Below are positions 1 through 11,148 of a stretch of 64,000 bases of DNA, piece by piece; the stretch's first letter is position 1, and each line of letters opens with the position of its first letter. The stretch spans positions 1 through 64,000 of the forward strand of contig BPQB01000089.1 of assembly GCA_019973155.2 (NCBI GenBank), written 5' to 3'. The translations under genes were made by a program, and so were the position numbers. Below the pieces are notes generated by a model. The model was not told the origin of the DNA. It searched no databases and saw only the letters and a list, made by a program, of their open reading frames with translations. The stretch is from Phanerochaete sordida (taxonomy: Eukaryota > Basidiomycota > Agaricomycetes > Polyporales > Phanerochaetaceae).

Positions 1-792
1 TGATCTATACCGGTACAGACTTTATGGCGGCGGGTCTGGATGGTCCAGACAAGGGGGTAGTGTCCAGCGGTTTGAGTGGTACAGACCGGTCTGGGCGCCC
101 TACGCCACCAGGCTTTTTTCCAGATGCTGCTTGAGCTTGCGTGGTCTTGATGCGCATTCCCGTGGATCTGCGCAAGCTATCGATGGAAGGTAGAGTTAGA
201 ATCATCGACTACCAGAGCGTGTATTCCCACTCACGACGAGAGCTGGTTTCACCCCTTGCCGCAATAGAGCGGCAATTCTCTCACGAGTCTCCTCAGGGAT
301 GCGCGTGAAGCGGAGGTTGGCGTCCGAAATGTCGTGCGAGTGCTCGGCGGTGTACTTTCCTCGTATAGCAGTCGTTCCAGGGTAGGTCTTGATCACAAGT
401 CTTGCGGTGCAGCCACCAGAGAGCTTTTTCGTGTCAATCTTCAATTTTCGTTCGGTCTTCTTCGTGTAGGCCTTCTTGCCGCCTGTCAAGTTCCGCGCGC
501 ACACGTAGGTCGTCCTCCGCAGCCAGAATTGCTCAGCGCTTCCCCGCGCCTTTTCGGTCTTGTGCCGGCGGAATTCAATGGTCTTCTGCTTCTCCTCTTC
601 GCATTTCCACGTGTTGAATGCCTGCTCCGAAGGCCATAGGAGCGGGTACCTATCAGGAGAGGCATCAAGAGCGAAGCTCCCACGCTGATTGAACGTCGGA
701 CTGGGTCCCTCTTCGCTCTCCGAGTGCGAGGGTGTCGATTCAGGTAATTCTGGCCGAGATGAAGCAGCAGGAGATGGGCACGGCGGAGACAT
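1..792 (-). CDS. FAR1/FLYWCH-like zinc-finger protein, partial at window edge
   Basis: Exon 1 runs 792 to 235 and a 58-nt intron (177-234) has clean GTGAGT and AG ends. Exon 2 then continues through the window start, so the C-terminus is missing. The ATG at 792 is preferred over an upstream GTG. A Ser/Pro-rich N-terminus is followed by a compact domain with a W-x-C start, an FWLRR..YVCAR strand, SGGCTARL and a closing H-S-H. This is the C..C..H-x-H order of the FAR1/FLYWCH (WRKY-GCM1) zinc fold, which in Agaricomycetes often heads Mutator-like transposases. The stretch after the intron keeps the usual QIHGN-type motif. Whether this is a domesticated factor or a transposon fragment cannot be told, because the catalytic part would lie outside the window. 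Confidence 0.6.
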
Positions 793-1010
793 TCTGGCAG
801 CTGAGAGGGGTGTATGCACACAGGGGGATGGGGAAGGAAATCAACATATGTATTTGTGGGCCACCGCAGGGTACAGAGAGACAAAGAGGCTGCAGGACAT
901 GCCGCGTCGCGTCAAGGGCCACAGTCCGGCGCCGGGCCAAAGACCGGGCGCTTCGGCGGCGGCGGCGGCGATCTGGATCGGGGCGATCGGTCTGGTGGCG
1001 GAACTTCAAG

Positions 1011-1218
1011 AGTGGCCACTGCGGGGCGGGTGAGCTCGATATGGCAGGTCGGCACCCAGGGGGCTGCGTACCGGCGCCGACGACGCGCCCCGCAGGCTCC
1101 CCGCGGGGCTGAGCATCATGACCTGTTTTGGCTGCTGCGTCCGGTCCTCGACGCGGTGCCGGCCGACGCTGAAGCCGTTTGCGCGGCAGGTGATCGTGTA
1201 TCTTCCGTCGCGCAACAT
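1011..1218 (-). pseudogene. I66 protease inhibitor, exon-1 relic
   Basis: From the ATG at 1218 the frame gives a YTIT..F.VGRH.VEDR...PKQV block, clearly homologous to exon 1 of the intact inhibitor at 1596-2202. The splice donor after SAP and an acceptor placed just before a TGG (Trp) codon are also kept (intron 1019-1071, 53 nt). Downstream of that acceptor the frame turns into an Arg-rich CGC/CGG repeat, and no exon 2-4 similarity could be recognised in any frame. It is best read as a tandem duplicate that lost its 3' part. A real short protein cannot be excluded. Confidence 0.55.
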
Positions 1219-1595
1219 GGCGGGCGTGGGCAGGAGGCGAAGGGCGGCGACGACGCTGCTGCCCCAGGTGGCTTGCTTATATGCTGCTGCCGCACCCCAG
1301 CCTGAGCGGACGCTGGGCATACCAGTCCGGGGCCGGCATGCGCGAAAGTTGGTATATGCGCGGTCGATTGCCGGCGTTCTTGATGTGGCGTTGACCAAAA
1401 CGAGACTGCTTCCCGACCTCTGACAGGGTACTTCTCGTAGCTCGTGATTCATTGCACTTGTGGCGGACGACATAGAGGGGCTCAGATCTCAGAATTTGCG
1501 CGCGAACACCAAAAGATAACATCCCAGCTCGACCACAATCCGCTCTTCGCCTCCGAACACATACAGTTATGCCGGTGTTAGGATCCAGATATCCA

Positions 1596-2202
1596 TCACA
1601 AGTCAGAAACAGGCTCGATGCGGAAGACCTGGGTCGGAGGGTGGGCGGGGTCAAGAGGGCGAAGTTCGACCTGGCGATATACGCGGATCAGTGACGGGCA
1701 CCGAAGGGCATGTCCTTCACGCGCACCTGGTTGGTTTCGCCGTCGGAGGGAACAGTCCAGCACACGCTGCGATCAGGCTTCGTCACACTGTCCGGAGACT
1801 TAGCTGAACAGGATATCTGCAAGCCATTTTCACACTCACACGAAACAGCACTCGCCCGCCTGCGGGCACCGCTCGATGCGCCACTTTTCTGCCTGTTCCT
1901 CCATCATGAGGTGCGCATACAAGCGGCCGTCGACGTCGCCAGCGGTGCCGCCGGCGGTCCTCATCGTGTACGTCTCCCCGCCGCTCTCCTCGATCGTCCA
2001 CTGCGCAGAATCGGTCACAAACGCGTGCGCAACTCGAATCCTCCGGACTCACGGGCGCGATGCTGCTGCACAGCGCGTCGTCGCTGGGCTCCATGGCCAT
2101 GACGCGCTTCGGGAGGAGCGAGCGGTCTTCGATGGGGTGGCGGCCGATCTTGAGGTTGTGCGACAGGCTCGTGATAGTGTAGAGGCCGTTTGCGAGAGAC
2201 AT
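1596..2202 (-). CDS. I66-family serine protease inhibitor (cospin/mycospin-like)
   Basis: Four exons (2202-2053, 2000-1840, 1787-1727, 1670-1596) join in frame to 148 aa, the usual size of the family. Introns are 52, 52 and 56 nt, all GT-AG. The start YTIT.....IGRHPIEDRSLLPKRV is the hallmark of the basidiomycete I66 family (cospin, LeSPI). Also conserved are the W-T-I-E-E strand, E-K-W-R-I-E, a second W in the SVCWTVP strand, and the closing L-R-P-L...VFRIEPV strand of the beta-trefoil. There is no signal peptide, as in known members, which are cytosolic proteins thought to act against fungivores or endogenous serine proteases. The target protease cannot be deduced. A TATA-like ACATATAATAG lies about 75 bases upstream of the ATG. 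Confidence 0.88.
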
Positions 2203-2745
2203 GATATGCGACTTCGTTGAAAGCTGCGAATCGAGGGGACGGTGGAGGTGGTGAACTGTTCTTGCGGACGTCTGGGCTATTATATGTGCAGACTACGCAT
2301 CGCGAAAATGATTCAGCGGGGCCTCAGAGGCGCGATGCGGTGCGCAGTGGTGACTGGCGAGAGTGCTCTCCACTGGCGTCGGTATAGGTCGGTATCGATG
2401 CATCCACTGCTATAGCGTTTATCAGTGCAAATTCGCCTGCAGCACGAGTCATCGTACGTACCCAAAGATCCTATAGTGGAGCCAGCTGTTCTGCAGTGTC
2501 CTCGTGGGCTGCCGCATTTGGTGCATAGCATTCCGAGGCGTAGTGCGGGAGGATTGCAAGTCGCACGCTTTGACAAGGCGACACTACTACGTCGTAAATT
2601 GCGCTCCATCGGCTGGTCGAGGGACCGTTTGGCTGTGCCTGACCTGTAGATGACTGCGAGTCGGATGTCTTCGTGACCGTTGTTGGTGACGCGGGCACAC
2701 ATCAAAGTCTTGAAAGCGGGCAGATAATGATACAATTATGGTCAT
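2203..2745. other. intergenic, promoter side of the I66 gene
   Basis: No gene is supported here. The I66 TATA-like box (about 2278-2286, read on the minus strand) is the only signal seen. The open frames are short and have no coding bias. Confidence 0.5.
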
Positions 2746-3350
2746 TTACTGATACATACTGTCGGCCGTGAAGAGCTCGGGGCGGAACAACGTCTCAGCG
2801 CCCTCGAGAACCATGCACTCGACGCGTCTTGCACCTCCAGCTACGCGTCCGCTATAGTCAATTACTCAGCTAAGTGGACAGAGCAGAGGAGAAGGACCAC
2901 GCACCTCGCCTCGGCCGTCACCACCTCCTTCTCCCTCGGATAGCGATACAACGGCGTGAACTCCATGCGCGCCGCCATCGTCGGCTGCAACAGTATGCTA
3001 TCAGCGCTGTACACCACGCCATATACATCCGCACGTACGTGGAAGTCCTCCGGCAGCGCAACCTCGTGCACGTCACACCCGACGCACGCGCCCTCCGCGG
3101 CATTCCACCGGCTGTGCAGCCCGAGAAGCGTAGCCTTGAGTTTCTCGCGGTCGAGCGCGTGCGCGCCGACGAAGCCGTGCGCTTCGGGCGCGAAGAGCGC
3201 GTCGAACGCCGCGCTGAACTCGTCCGGCGGCGGCGGGCCCGCGGGCAGTAGGGGGCTCGCGTCGGGCGCCGCGGGGTGCGGCGCGGCGAGCAGCGTGGTC
3301 AGCGCGCTGGCGAGCCAGGTGGATTCGATGTTTGTGGGATGGTCGGTCAT
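2746..3350 (-). CDS. NTF2-like small protein A
   Basis: Two exons (3350-2905 and 2851-2746) separated by a 53-nt GT-AG intron give 183 aa. The ATG at 3350 was chosen because a TATA-like ATATAAG lies about 60 bases upstream and the longer upstream frame is low-complexity. The pattern W-L..AL..LL...(Pro-rich insert)..FSAAFDALFAPEAHGFV...A.DREKLKATL matches, with more divergence, the layout of the two paralogues at 5125 and 9774. It suggests a SnoaL/NTF2-like alpha+beta barrel of unknown ligand. No catalytic set can be assigned. It differs by the Pro-rich insert and a longer C-terminus. Confidence 0.6.
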
Positions 3351-5047
3351 AGTGGTCTTGTGTTGTGTGTGTTTAAATTTGAGGGAGCGGGGGCGGGGTG
3401 GGCTTATATGCGTGGGAGGTCGAGCACCGTCGGCCGGGCCAGGAGTCTGCGGTTGGCTAGAGTGCGGTCGCCAATGCAGCTTGGCACGGATCTCTTGGAA
3501 GGGTGACCTCGGAACGAGAGGCATCCTAGGCGGGCACCTGATGGGCGTGAATCGCGCCTCCTATCCACTCTGCGCCTGGAGCAAACGAAGAAACGGCCTA
3601 GAACGTGGCCAGCCGGGGAGCTGCGACTGTACAGGCGAGAGTCGGAAGAGGCTTGTGGATGGTGTCGGGGAGAGACGGCATGGCGACGAGCGTAGTGCAG
3701 ATCGCAGATGGACGTCCGAGAGTTGGTTTCGCCTCGCCAGGATCTGTGATGTAGGATCCAGATGGCGCATCACCGACAGCCGCCACAAAGTGATGCGTAC
3801 TTCCTGTTCTGGATATTGGGCGGGGCCGCTCCCCGTGTTCCCAGTCGCGGAGCACCACAGATCCGAGAGCCCTGAGAGACGGATCTCAGAGTGGTGAAAG
3901 TGTTGAAGGCTATCAATGCCAAGAGATGGATCCCTCCCGAGCCGGGATGCTGTAAAGAACCCAAACTTACAGGCAAGGACTTAGCCTCTGGCCTTGTATG
4001 CACGGAGTTGGGCCACATAAAACTCACGTAAATCGCATATTCTCTCATATCTCTAGCTAACGATTGTCAAACCTAGCCGCAGTCATCGCCAATGTGCTTC
4101 GCTTGACAGAATATGCATCTGGCTTCAGCGCACGGCGCGGAACACGTACAACCTTGCTGTCAACTTGAAAATGCGAAGAGATACAGTACTTGCGCTCGGG
4201 CCGCTCTTGTGAGCTGACGCATACGTAAAGCATCTGATGCGAAAAGCGCAGCGAGAATGCCAACACTTCCGTGAAAGCTAATATTCAGCGACTCGCTGAG
4301 TGTCACCGGAGGCCGAACATCCGTCGTCCGAGCTCGATCGGGATGTGGAATGAGAACTCCGTGAACACGACATATCAGCGATAGCAATACCGGGGAGACA
4401 CCAATTTTGCCATGAACATCCGGCCCATTCACGAAGTCTGAAGCTGTGATATCGGTCATGGGTTTACGGCACCGAATAGCGCACCATGAGCGCGAATTTC
4501 GTCAATGCGCCGTGAACTCTAGGACGGGTTCCGAATGAGAACGCAAGCACGCTCAGCCATGCGCACGGATGAGCCAATACTCTTACAATACGATGCTCTC
4601 ACAGCGTCCGCGATTTTGGGATAACATCACTTCAACTTGCGTGCGACGGTTGGTAGGTTAACCTAAAAGAACGCCTCCGTGATCTAGGTCTGGCCACTTC
4701 CTAGTGCGCTCCAGCTATCCACTAACGATGGACAGCCAGGCAGATGACCTCCGACCGACGGAGCTGCTTCTACTAACCGAACAATGAGAACAATGATGAC
4801 ATTTGGAAGCGATGCCTGCGCGGCGAGCCTACGCTGTAAACGTGAGCGAGCCGCCTAGCGTCGCCTCATGTACCGCGCGTCCACAGCGCGATAGCCGCCA
4901 CAGTCGGCCTGCGCCCTGCGGTCCCGCCGCCGCGGAAGGTTCGAGGTGGCGCCGCTAGTGGTCAGCCGTGGGCACGCAAGAATGCACGCACAGCGCGTGC
5001 CGCCTGCGCACTGATACGTAGCGGGTCGCGGGCGCCGCGGGGCTCGC
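3351..5047. other. long intergenic region
   Basis: 1.7 kb between the divergent NTF2-like genes A and B. It contains several frames of 60-140 codons on both strands, but none has consistent GC-rich third positions, splice-ready continuation or a recognisable domain. I see no repeat or RNA gene in it. Confidence 0.45.
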
Positions 5048-5055
5048 TATAAAAG
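5048..5055 (+). promoter_or_regulatory. TATA box of NTF2-like gene B
   Basis: TATAAAAG stands 70 bases upstream of the ATG at 5125, in a short leader with no other ATG. Spacing fits a fungal TATA promoter with a 5' UTR of about 40 bases. Confidence 0.6.
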
Positions 5056-5124
5056 CCTGGCGGCGAGCGGTGAGTTCTGCATCTCACCCACACCACACAT
5101 CCACTCACCGAGCACTCCAACAAC

Positions 5125-5701
5125 ATGAGCGGCGGCCCCATCATCCTGACCCTCACCTCCTGGGCCGAGCAGCGCCTCCAGAACGTCTTCACGGCGAAGA
5201 CGGAGGCCGCGTTCGACGACGCGTTCGACGCGCTCGTCGGGACGCACGCGACGATCACCGTCAACGGCCAGAAGACGTCGCGCGCGGCGTACAAGAAGCT
5301 GCTGCGCAGCGAGGAGGCGAACGAGACGTCCGGCTCCGTGAGCTTCAAGGGCGCCGTCGAGGTCGTGAAGGACACGAAGGCCCTCATCCCGGTGAGCCGG
5401 GGCCTGGAAGGATGCTGAGAGGCGCTGCTGACACCGGGCTGGTCAGACGGGCGAGGTCGGCGTGTTCTTCGAGGCGACGGTGCACCACAAGCTGCTGCTC
5501 TTCAGCAACAACATCACGTCCTCGATCAACCTTATGTACGTCTCCCTCGCGCGAGTCGGCTGACGACGATGTACTGACCGCCCCTGGACTAGCGTCGAGA
5601 ACGTCAACACCAAGCCAGGCGAGCCTGAGTTCGACGGGCGTGTGGCCACGACCATCGACCAGGTGTACACTGACGTCCCGAGCATCGTCGAGCGCAAGTA
5701 G
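5125..5701 (+). CDS. NTF2-like small protein B
   Basis: Three exons (5125-5391, 5447-5535, 5593-5701) with 55- and 57-nt introns give 154 aa. The sequence opens with L-T-S-W-A-E-Q-R-L-Q-N-V-F-T-A and continues AFDDAFDALV.THATITVNG....R..YK.LLR.EE, then a TGEVGVFFEATV strand and a C-terminal IENV..PGEPEFDGR stretch. This is the SnoaL/NTF2-like arrangement (helices, then a bent sheet). It is an evident paralogue of the gene at 9774-10347, with the same first two exon lengths (267 and 89 nt) and intron phases. Function unknown: these small cytosolic barrels can be enzymes or ligand binders. No signal peptide is present. Confidence 0.82.
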
Positions 5702-6362
5702 TGGAGGGATCTTGAGGCGCAATGCATTCTGTAGCCAAGCCAATGCAACAAGAATAGCATCGCCGGAGAACCTAGCGATCTCATGTGATAGCCTCTCTGA
5801 AGCGATTGAATTCAGGATCGGAACCTATCTTCGGGAGGGAGTGCGTCTTCACAGACTATCTGTTGGCTTCGTACTCGGGCTGCGAAGCAATTCAACATGC
5901 AAGAGGACACCGTGTTTGTAGGGCACCCGCGCGTGGCGGGCCGGGGCAGTGTTCGAGAACGCATATACGTCACCAGATACGATAGCATTCGCAGATCGTT
6001 ATGTGCCCCGTAACAGGCAGCCTTTCCTATAGACGACACACCGGCAGCAGTAGAGGTCGGGGCAGGCCGACAGATCAACAAGCCACGTCGCATTTCGAGT
6101 GTGCGTGGGGAAAGAACGGGCTGTTCGAAGGGTTGTGAGCGATGTCATCCACACGTATATGAAGCGCAGCCCTTGACGAGCCTCGACCCTCTTAATGAAA
6201 CCCGTTCAACGCACACCTGCATTTTGTCATGACAGCCACTGCAACGAATGACATGAGAAAGGTTATCGTATTAGCTGAGATCCCATACTAGCAGTCAAGT
6301 CCGCTCAACGCTCGGGGACGTATGACGTCGCCCAGTCGCAATATCTACGCAGGATACGGGGG
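5702..6362. other. intergenic between convergent genes
   Basis: Holds the 3' flanks of the NTF2-like gene B (+) and the Cys-rich gene (-). No further gene or repeat is visible. Confidence 0.45.
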
Positions 6363-6847
6363 CTATTCGGGCTTGGGCTGATCTCCTCCTTCTGTGCGAG
6401 ATGCCTCCATGCTCTTCCTCGCTTCTGGTTGGTTCTGGACTACATCAGAGCCGTCCACCGCCTTCTGCTGTCCCGAGTCTGACGGCAAGCCGCTGGCTGC
6501 AGCCTGCTCGCGCTTCAGGCGGGCGGCGCGCATCTGCTGGAGGCGCTCCTGCTCTTCGCCGAACTCGTCTTCGTCAAAGGACCGCTTGCAGCAGCGCGTG
6601 CAGCAGCCTGCCTGGTGGCCCGTGCCCGAGCCGGAGCCCCAGGCGTTGTCTGCGATAGTCAGGACAGAGTAGCGGCGGAAGCCACGCAGGGACGCACTGA
6701 ACAGGCACCATTGTTCCAGAGACTCCGTGCAACATATGCCTATAATTAGTCAGTTTTCCCTTGCGTCATCGCGGAAGTTCGCAGGTCTAGACACGCACAG
6801 CACAGCCCGCCCGTGATAATCCCAGCGTCACCGGCAGCGTCGCCCAT
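6363..6847 (-). CDS. small Cys-rich conserved protein
   Basis: Exons 6847-6799, 6739-6698 and 6649-6363, with introns of 59 and 48 nt, join in frame to 125 aa. The N-terminal half has closely spaced Cys pairs (GGLCC, ICC, W-C-L-F) and a CCTRCCKRSFDEDEF signature; the C-terminal half is a charged, Gln/Glu-rich tail. I recognise the overall shape (Gly-start, Cys doublets, SFDEDEF, charged tail) as a conserved Agaricomycete hypothetical family, but I know no function. The Cys doublets suggest palmitoylation or metal binding rather than secretion, as there is no signal peptide (inference). Confidence 0.65.
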
Positions 6848-7859
6848 TGCTCGTCGCTGTATCTCTGGTCTGAGCGGGGATGGCGATGGTCGTGTAGAAG
6901 GGTCAGTGACGACCGCTCCAGGTGGAGAACATCTTAAATCGCGAGGCAATGCGGAGTGAGTTGCCCGCCGGCCGGGAGCAGGATGGAAGTGCGATGCCAA
7001 GAGGGGAGACCGACGAGCAGGACTTGACAGACAGCCGCCGGTGCCATCTTCGCAGGAACGAACACTTCTCCTCCGAGCTCGTGGTGACCTCAGCCACTTT
7101 CGCTCCCCCGTCATCGCGTGAGAGCCTGGCTACTCATCTCAGCAATGGGCTTGGACGACGGCGGCGGCGGCGAGTCCGAGCTCCCAAAGCGCAAGATGGC
7201 GGGCGCAGCATTGCCCGCCCCGACATGCACAGCACGCCCCACAAGAGGCTCCTGAGCTGGCGACAGCTGCCCACAGCCTCGCTGGCCGGCGCGGACGCAC
7301 CCAAGGAGAGGTCAGGTGCACAGTTGTCCTGGCGGCTGCGTAAAGCAGGGTAGATCCTGATTGGTCCAACTGCGGTGCCGTGGCTGATACAAGCACACCC
7401 GGCGAACGCTCCCGCTGCTGCGAGCCGGCCAGGCTGCTTATGTACAGCGTTGTCAGCGCGCGCGGTGGCCCTACCCTCCCAGCCCACACGATACCCACGC
7501 ACACCGACCCGGACACGCACGCAGCCCAGGCTAAAGTGCCCTCCCCTCTAGCCGCGACCGTACTTGGACGAGGGTGTACTCGGTTCCGCCACGGCCTCTG
7601 AAAGCCAAGCTGTGCCGCTCAGCGTCGCACGACCCCACACTTCTGTCTCTCCCCTCCACCCCGCGCCACGCTCTACGGCCTCTTCTCAGCCAGATTCTGC
7701 TTTGTCTTCTCTGCCTTGTCTCCTCCGTGTTCCCCGAAACGCTTCCTCCGAGCAACGCATAAAAAGTTCCCTCAGGTCTGCATTACATTCTTCCTCCGCC
7801 GCACCGACCGCCCTGTCTGATTGTGCCCAGGCAGCGCACCGCAGCCCATCACCCCAAAC
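6848..7859. promoter_or_regulatory. divergent intergenic region
   Basis: 1 kb between the start of the Cys-rich gene (-) and the SH3 gene (+). Frames here are short and unconvincing. The last 250 bases are pyrimidine-rich, as expected for a fungal 5' UTR. Confidence 0.4.
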
Positions 7860-8840
7860 ATGTACACTCAAGTCGCCAATCTGCTGTTCACCGAACGCGA
7901 AGACAGCATATGGGACTCTGAAACCCTCTTCCCCGGCGAGTCCAGATCGCTTTCTGTCGCACCGCCCGTGGGTGTCTTCGCCAACACCGACTACCCGCTC
8001 CTTCTCTCGAACCAAAACGCAAACCCAATGTCTCTCAAAAGCCTCGACGAACTCTCGCTCTCGCTCAACGCGCCGCCGCCGCTGCCAGAAGTCCGCCCGA
8101 TGTCGTGGCGCGACGCCGCGGCGGAGGCAGCAGAGGGCATACACTACGTCAAGGAGCGCTTCCCGAGCGAACACGTCTCGTACCTCTCACCGCCCTTCCG
8201 CAAGGAGCCCATCCAGGTCGAGCCAAACGAAAAGGTCGTCCTCCTCGACGAGGTCTCCGATTTTGCCGTGCGCGTGCGCAAGCTCGACGACGGTACAGTG
8301 GGCGTCGTGCCCGCGTGGGACATCGAGGATCCCTTGGAGCGGCTCGCGAGGCTGAACATGGAGCTCAACGAGATTGTGAGTCGCACGTGCACGTTGCGCA
8401 TGGGCAGAGGGCTGAACGCGCCGCAGGTCACCTCGCCGACGTCGCCAGGCTTCCGCCGCACCTTCACGACCGCCTTCCCGAACGCCACCTTCCTGCACGC
8501 CGCGCCGCCGGGCGACGGCACGCTGAGCTCGCCCGAGATGAGCTCCGACGACGACCTGCCGGCCACGCCAACCTCGGCCGGGCCCACGCCGCGCGTCGCA
8601 CGGCTCGACGCGGCGCGCAAGGTCCAGTTCGCGGCGACGCCCCGGAAAACCGTCTTCCGCTACCTGCGCCCCGAGCACTTCGACGCCGGTGATGACGACG
8701 CCGCCTGGGACGGCTGGGAGGAGCACGAGGGCGGTGTTGAGGCAGAGTTCCCCGCAGGCGTGTCTGCCGAGGATGCTGCGGCTTGGTCAGAACGCCTGGG
8801 GCGGCCGCGCCTCCGGCGACAGGACGCCTACCTCGCATAG
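7860..8840 (+). CDS. SH3-domain protein (Bud14/Tea4-like)
   Basis: The ATG at 7860 has a good context. An in-frame 51-nt intron (8376-8426, GTGAGT...GCAG) has no stop and so hides inside the open frame; spliced, the protein has 309 aa. Residues of about 110-175 (EPIQVEPNEKVVLLDE, DFAVRVRKL-DDGTVGVVPAW, then LERLARLNMELNE) form an SH3 fold followed by the helix seen after the SH3 of yeast Bud14 and fission-yeast Tea4. Those proteins regulate PP1 and cell polarity. The C-terminal half is Ser/Thr/Pro-rich with acidic stretches. The polarity role is inferred from that likeness only; the protein is far shorter than Bud14. Confidence 0.68.
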   Translation: MYTQVANLLFTEREDSIWDSETLFPGESRSLSVAPPVGVFANTDYPLLLSNQNANPMSLKSLDELSLSLNAPPPLPEVRPMSWRDAAAEAAEGIHYVKERFPSEHVSYLSPPFRKEPIQVEPNEKVVLLDEVSDFAVRVRKLDDGTVGVVPAWDIEDPLERLARLNMELNEIVSRTCTLRMGRGLNAPQVTSPTSPGFRRTFTTAFPNATFLHAAPPGDGTLSSPEMSSDDDLPATPTSAGPTPRVARLDAARKVQFAATPRKTVFRYLRPEHFDAGDDDAAWDGWEEHEGGVEAEFPAGVSAEDAAAWSERLGRPRLRRQDAYLA

Positions 8841-9773
8841 GATTTCCGGAGCTCTGGCTGTTCTCTGGGTCTGCCGCAGTGCTTTGCTCTGGTTTGCTGA
8901 GACGATTATTTATGACCGCTTATGACTACTACTGGTAATTCAGTATGACGTGTGCTTCTTTGCTTCTCGCTGGTCTCCGTGTCGGACTAATACCTTGTAT
9001 CATAGAAATTAGCACCAATATTTATGTACAGTATGTAACAAGTCGTTTTCGTGTAATTCTGCGCTTGCGCATGGCCGACTGGACAGAAAATACGCTGAGG
9101 CATGGCAGGGCAATGGGTACGGCAACTCGGCACGTATCGCGTCCACGTGACAGCTCTCCGCATCGCTTTCATTGTTCAAGCTTTCAAGCGACAGGCTCTG
9201 CTGAGGACGGTGCAGGCGATACTTTTTTTATCACGTCACGGTCGCATTAGAAAGAAGTATGTATTCAGCGGTGCAAGGCTGTGGGCGAGCTTGGGTTTTT
9301 TATGACCTTCATCACCCGAAGTCTGTTCAAACGTTCACGCACAGCCATCAGTATTCTCTGCAGCTCGGAGTTCCAGTCAAAGATTTGGCCCCGCTGCGAA
9401 TACCGCCACAGCCTGCCACAGCCTGCTGTGGCCTCGCCACATAAAGGCGAGCATCACTTCGTGGCGCGGTCGGTGATGCGCCATCGATAATAAGTATTTG
9501 CCTCCGCCTCTGCACGATCTAGCGATACCACCAACGCAGCAATGGTACTTCTCAAATTTCGATACCACGCCATCCGCGCGATGTCGACCTATCTTTTCTT
9601 AGCCTGCCTCTTCACGATTGAGCCAAACGCATCTACCAGTGCCATACAAAGTGGGTTCGACCGACGGTCACTACGAATTCGAATGCTCAGTCCAAGCTCA
9701 GTCTGTAACCTCGAGCCCTGCTACCCACACGACAGCACCGGCCCTCACTCCCGCGTATCACTTCAAAACCCCG
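8841..9773. other. intergenic between convergent genes
   Basis: AT-richer 3'-flank sequence downstream of the SH3 gene (+) and of NTF2-like gene C (-). No supported gene. Confidence 0.45.
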
Positions 9774-10347
9774 TTACTGGATGTTGCTCTGGAGATAAGT
9801 GAAGACCTGGTTGATCTTCGTTGCCTTGCGGCTGTCGAACTCAGGCTCTCCGTCCACGTTCTCGACACTGGATTATTGTTGTTGAGCAGATTGCCCTCAT
9901 GGGCCTCACCCTAGGGCAGAGAGGACGTACACGAGGTTCATCGACGCGGTCACAATGTTGCTCCACAGAGCCAGCTGATAGCGGATCGTCGCCTCGAAAA
10001 ACACGCCGACGTCGCCCGTCTAGCCACGCCCAACGCTGTTAGCCTCTATTGCACCGCATCCCGCGGCATCGGAGACTCACCGGGACGAGGGCCTTGCCGT
10101 TCTTGACGACCTCGACGGTGCCCTTGAAGGCGACGTCGCCGGAGCTCTCGTTCTGCTCCTCGCTCCTGAGGAGTGTCTTGTACTCGGCGCGCGACGTCTT
10201 CGTGCCGTTGACCGTGATGACCGCGTGCGGCGCGACGAGGGCGTCGAACGCGTTGTCGAACGCCTCTTGGTCCCGGGCTGTGAACACGCTCTGGAGGCGC
10301 AGCTCTGCCCAGTTGGCGAGGGTCAGGAAGACGGGTTCTGTGCTCAT
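9774..10347 (-). CDS. NTF2-like small protein C (paralogue of B)
   Basis: Three exons (10347-10081, 10019-9931, 9867-9774) with introns of 61 and 63 nt give 149 aa. It aligns along its whole length with the protein at 5125-5701 (LANWAELRLQSVFTA, AFDNAFDALV.PHAVITVNG, TGDVGVFFEAT, VENV.GEPEFD). Exons 1 and 2 have exactly the same lengths in both genes; the introns differ in sequence. A TATATAAC-type box lies about 70 bases upstream on the minus strand. The pair lies head-outward on opposite strands, 4.1 kb apart, which suggests an inverted duplication followed by divergence. Function unknown. Confidence 0.8.
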
Positions 10348-11148
10348 GGTTGTGATGGCTGGTGTGTTGGCGTAGAGAATTGTTCTTGGATGGCGGACTG
10401 GGTCTGAAAGCGAGGTTATATACCTGTCACTGCAGCGCTCAGCGTACACTACGTATGCCGACGCATAGACGATATACCCGTCCTCTGTGCATTCATGCGC
10501 TGCCAGACTGATGGCTGGGCGCCGCCTTGGCGAGTCCACAGACGGCGGACAGGCGCCACGAAGCGCACAACACCTCCCATGGTCGCTCCGCGAAGAAGGC
10601 TCGTGAGCATCGATCGACAGCGAGCGGCGCGCCCAGCTGTATGGGGCGCGCGCGCCACGTTGGCACCGCCTCCAATACAGCCGCCTTTCAGTGGAGGAAA
10701 CAGCCGCTCCGGTCGGAGGCTCCGTGGCCTGGGTCCTGCGGGGACAGCGCTGCTCCGGTGGCACCGAGGACTTGGCTGCTCAGTTGGTATCCACAATGTC
10801 TCTTGTGTGGCCAACGCCACGTCTTGGCTGCTCGTGTGAGAGGAGATCAGCGACCGACCGGCCTCGGAAATTTAATGTAACTTGACATTGCGCGAAGCAC
10901 CCGCTGGTGTCGCACTCTGAGTTGCTTGGCATGCAGACCATTATCAGCCTTCCACGGAGGCTTGGAACATCCATCAAATTCACAGCACAATCGCAGCGGA
11001 CATTTGCGTTAGCGATAGGGTCTAAGTATGGCGGGTAGACCATACGAGTATCGAGCTGACTCGGCGATGATTATACTCACTTGTATAGGCGCAATCCTCA
11101 CCGAAAAATTGCAGCACGTTCTGCCCATGTACACAGATGCGCTTCCCC
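10348..11148. other. intergenic
   Basis: Upstream of NTF2-like gene C and 3' of MSH5. Overlapping frames on both strands at 10450-10885 look like composition shadows. No supported gene. Confidence 0.4.

Noticed and set aside
7821..7859. Longer N-terminus of the SH3 protein
   Set aside because: Begins with TTG; the first ATG is at 7860 in good context.
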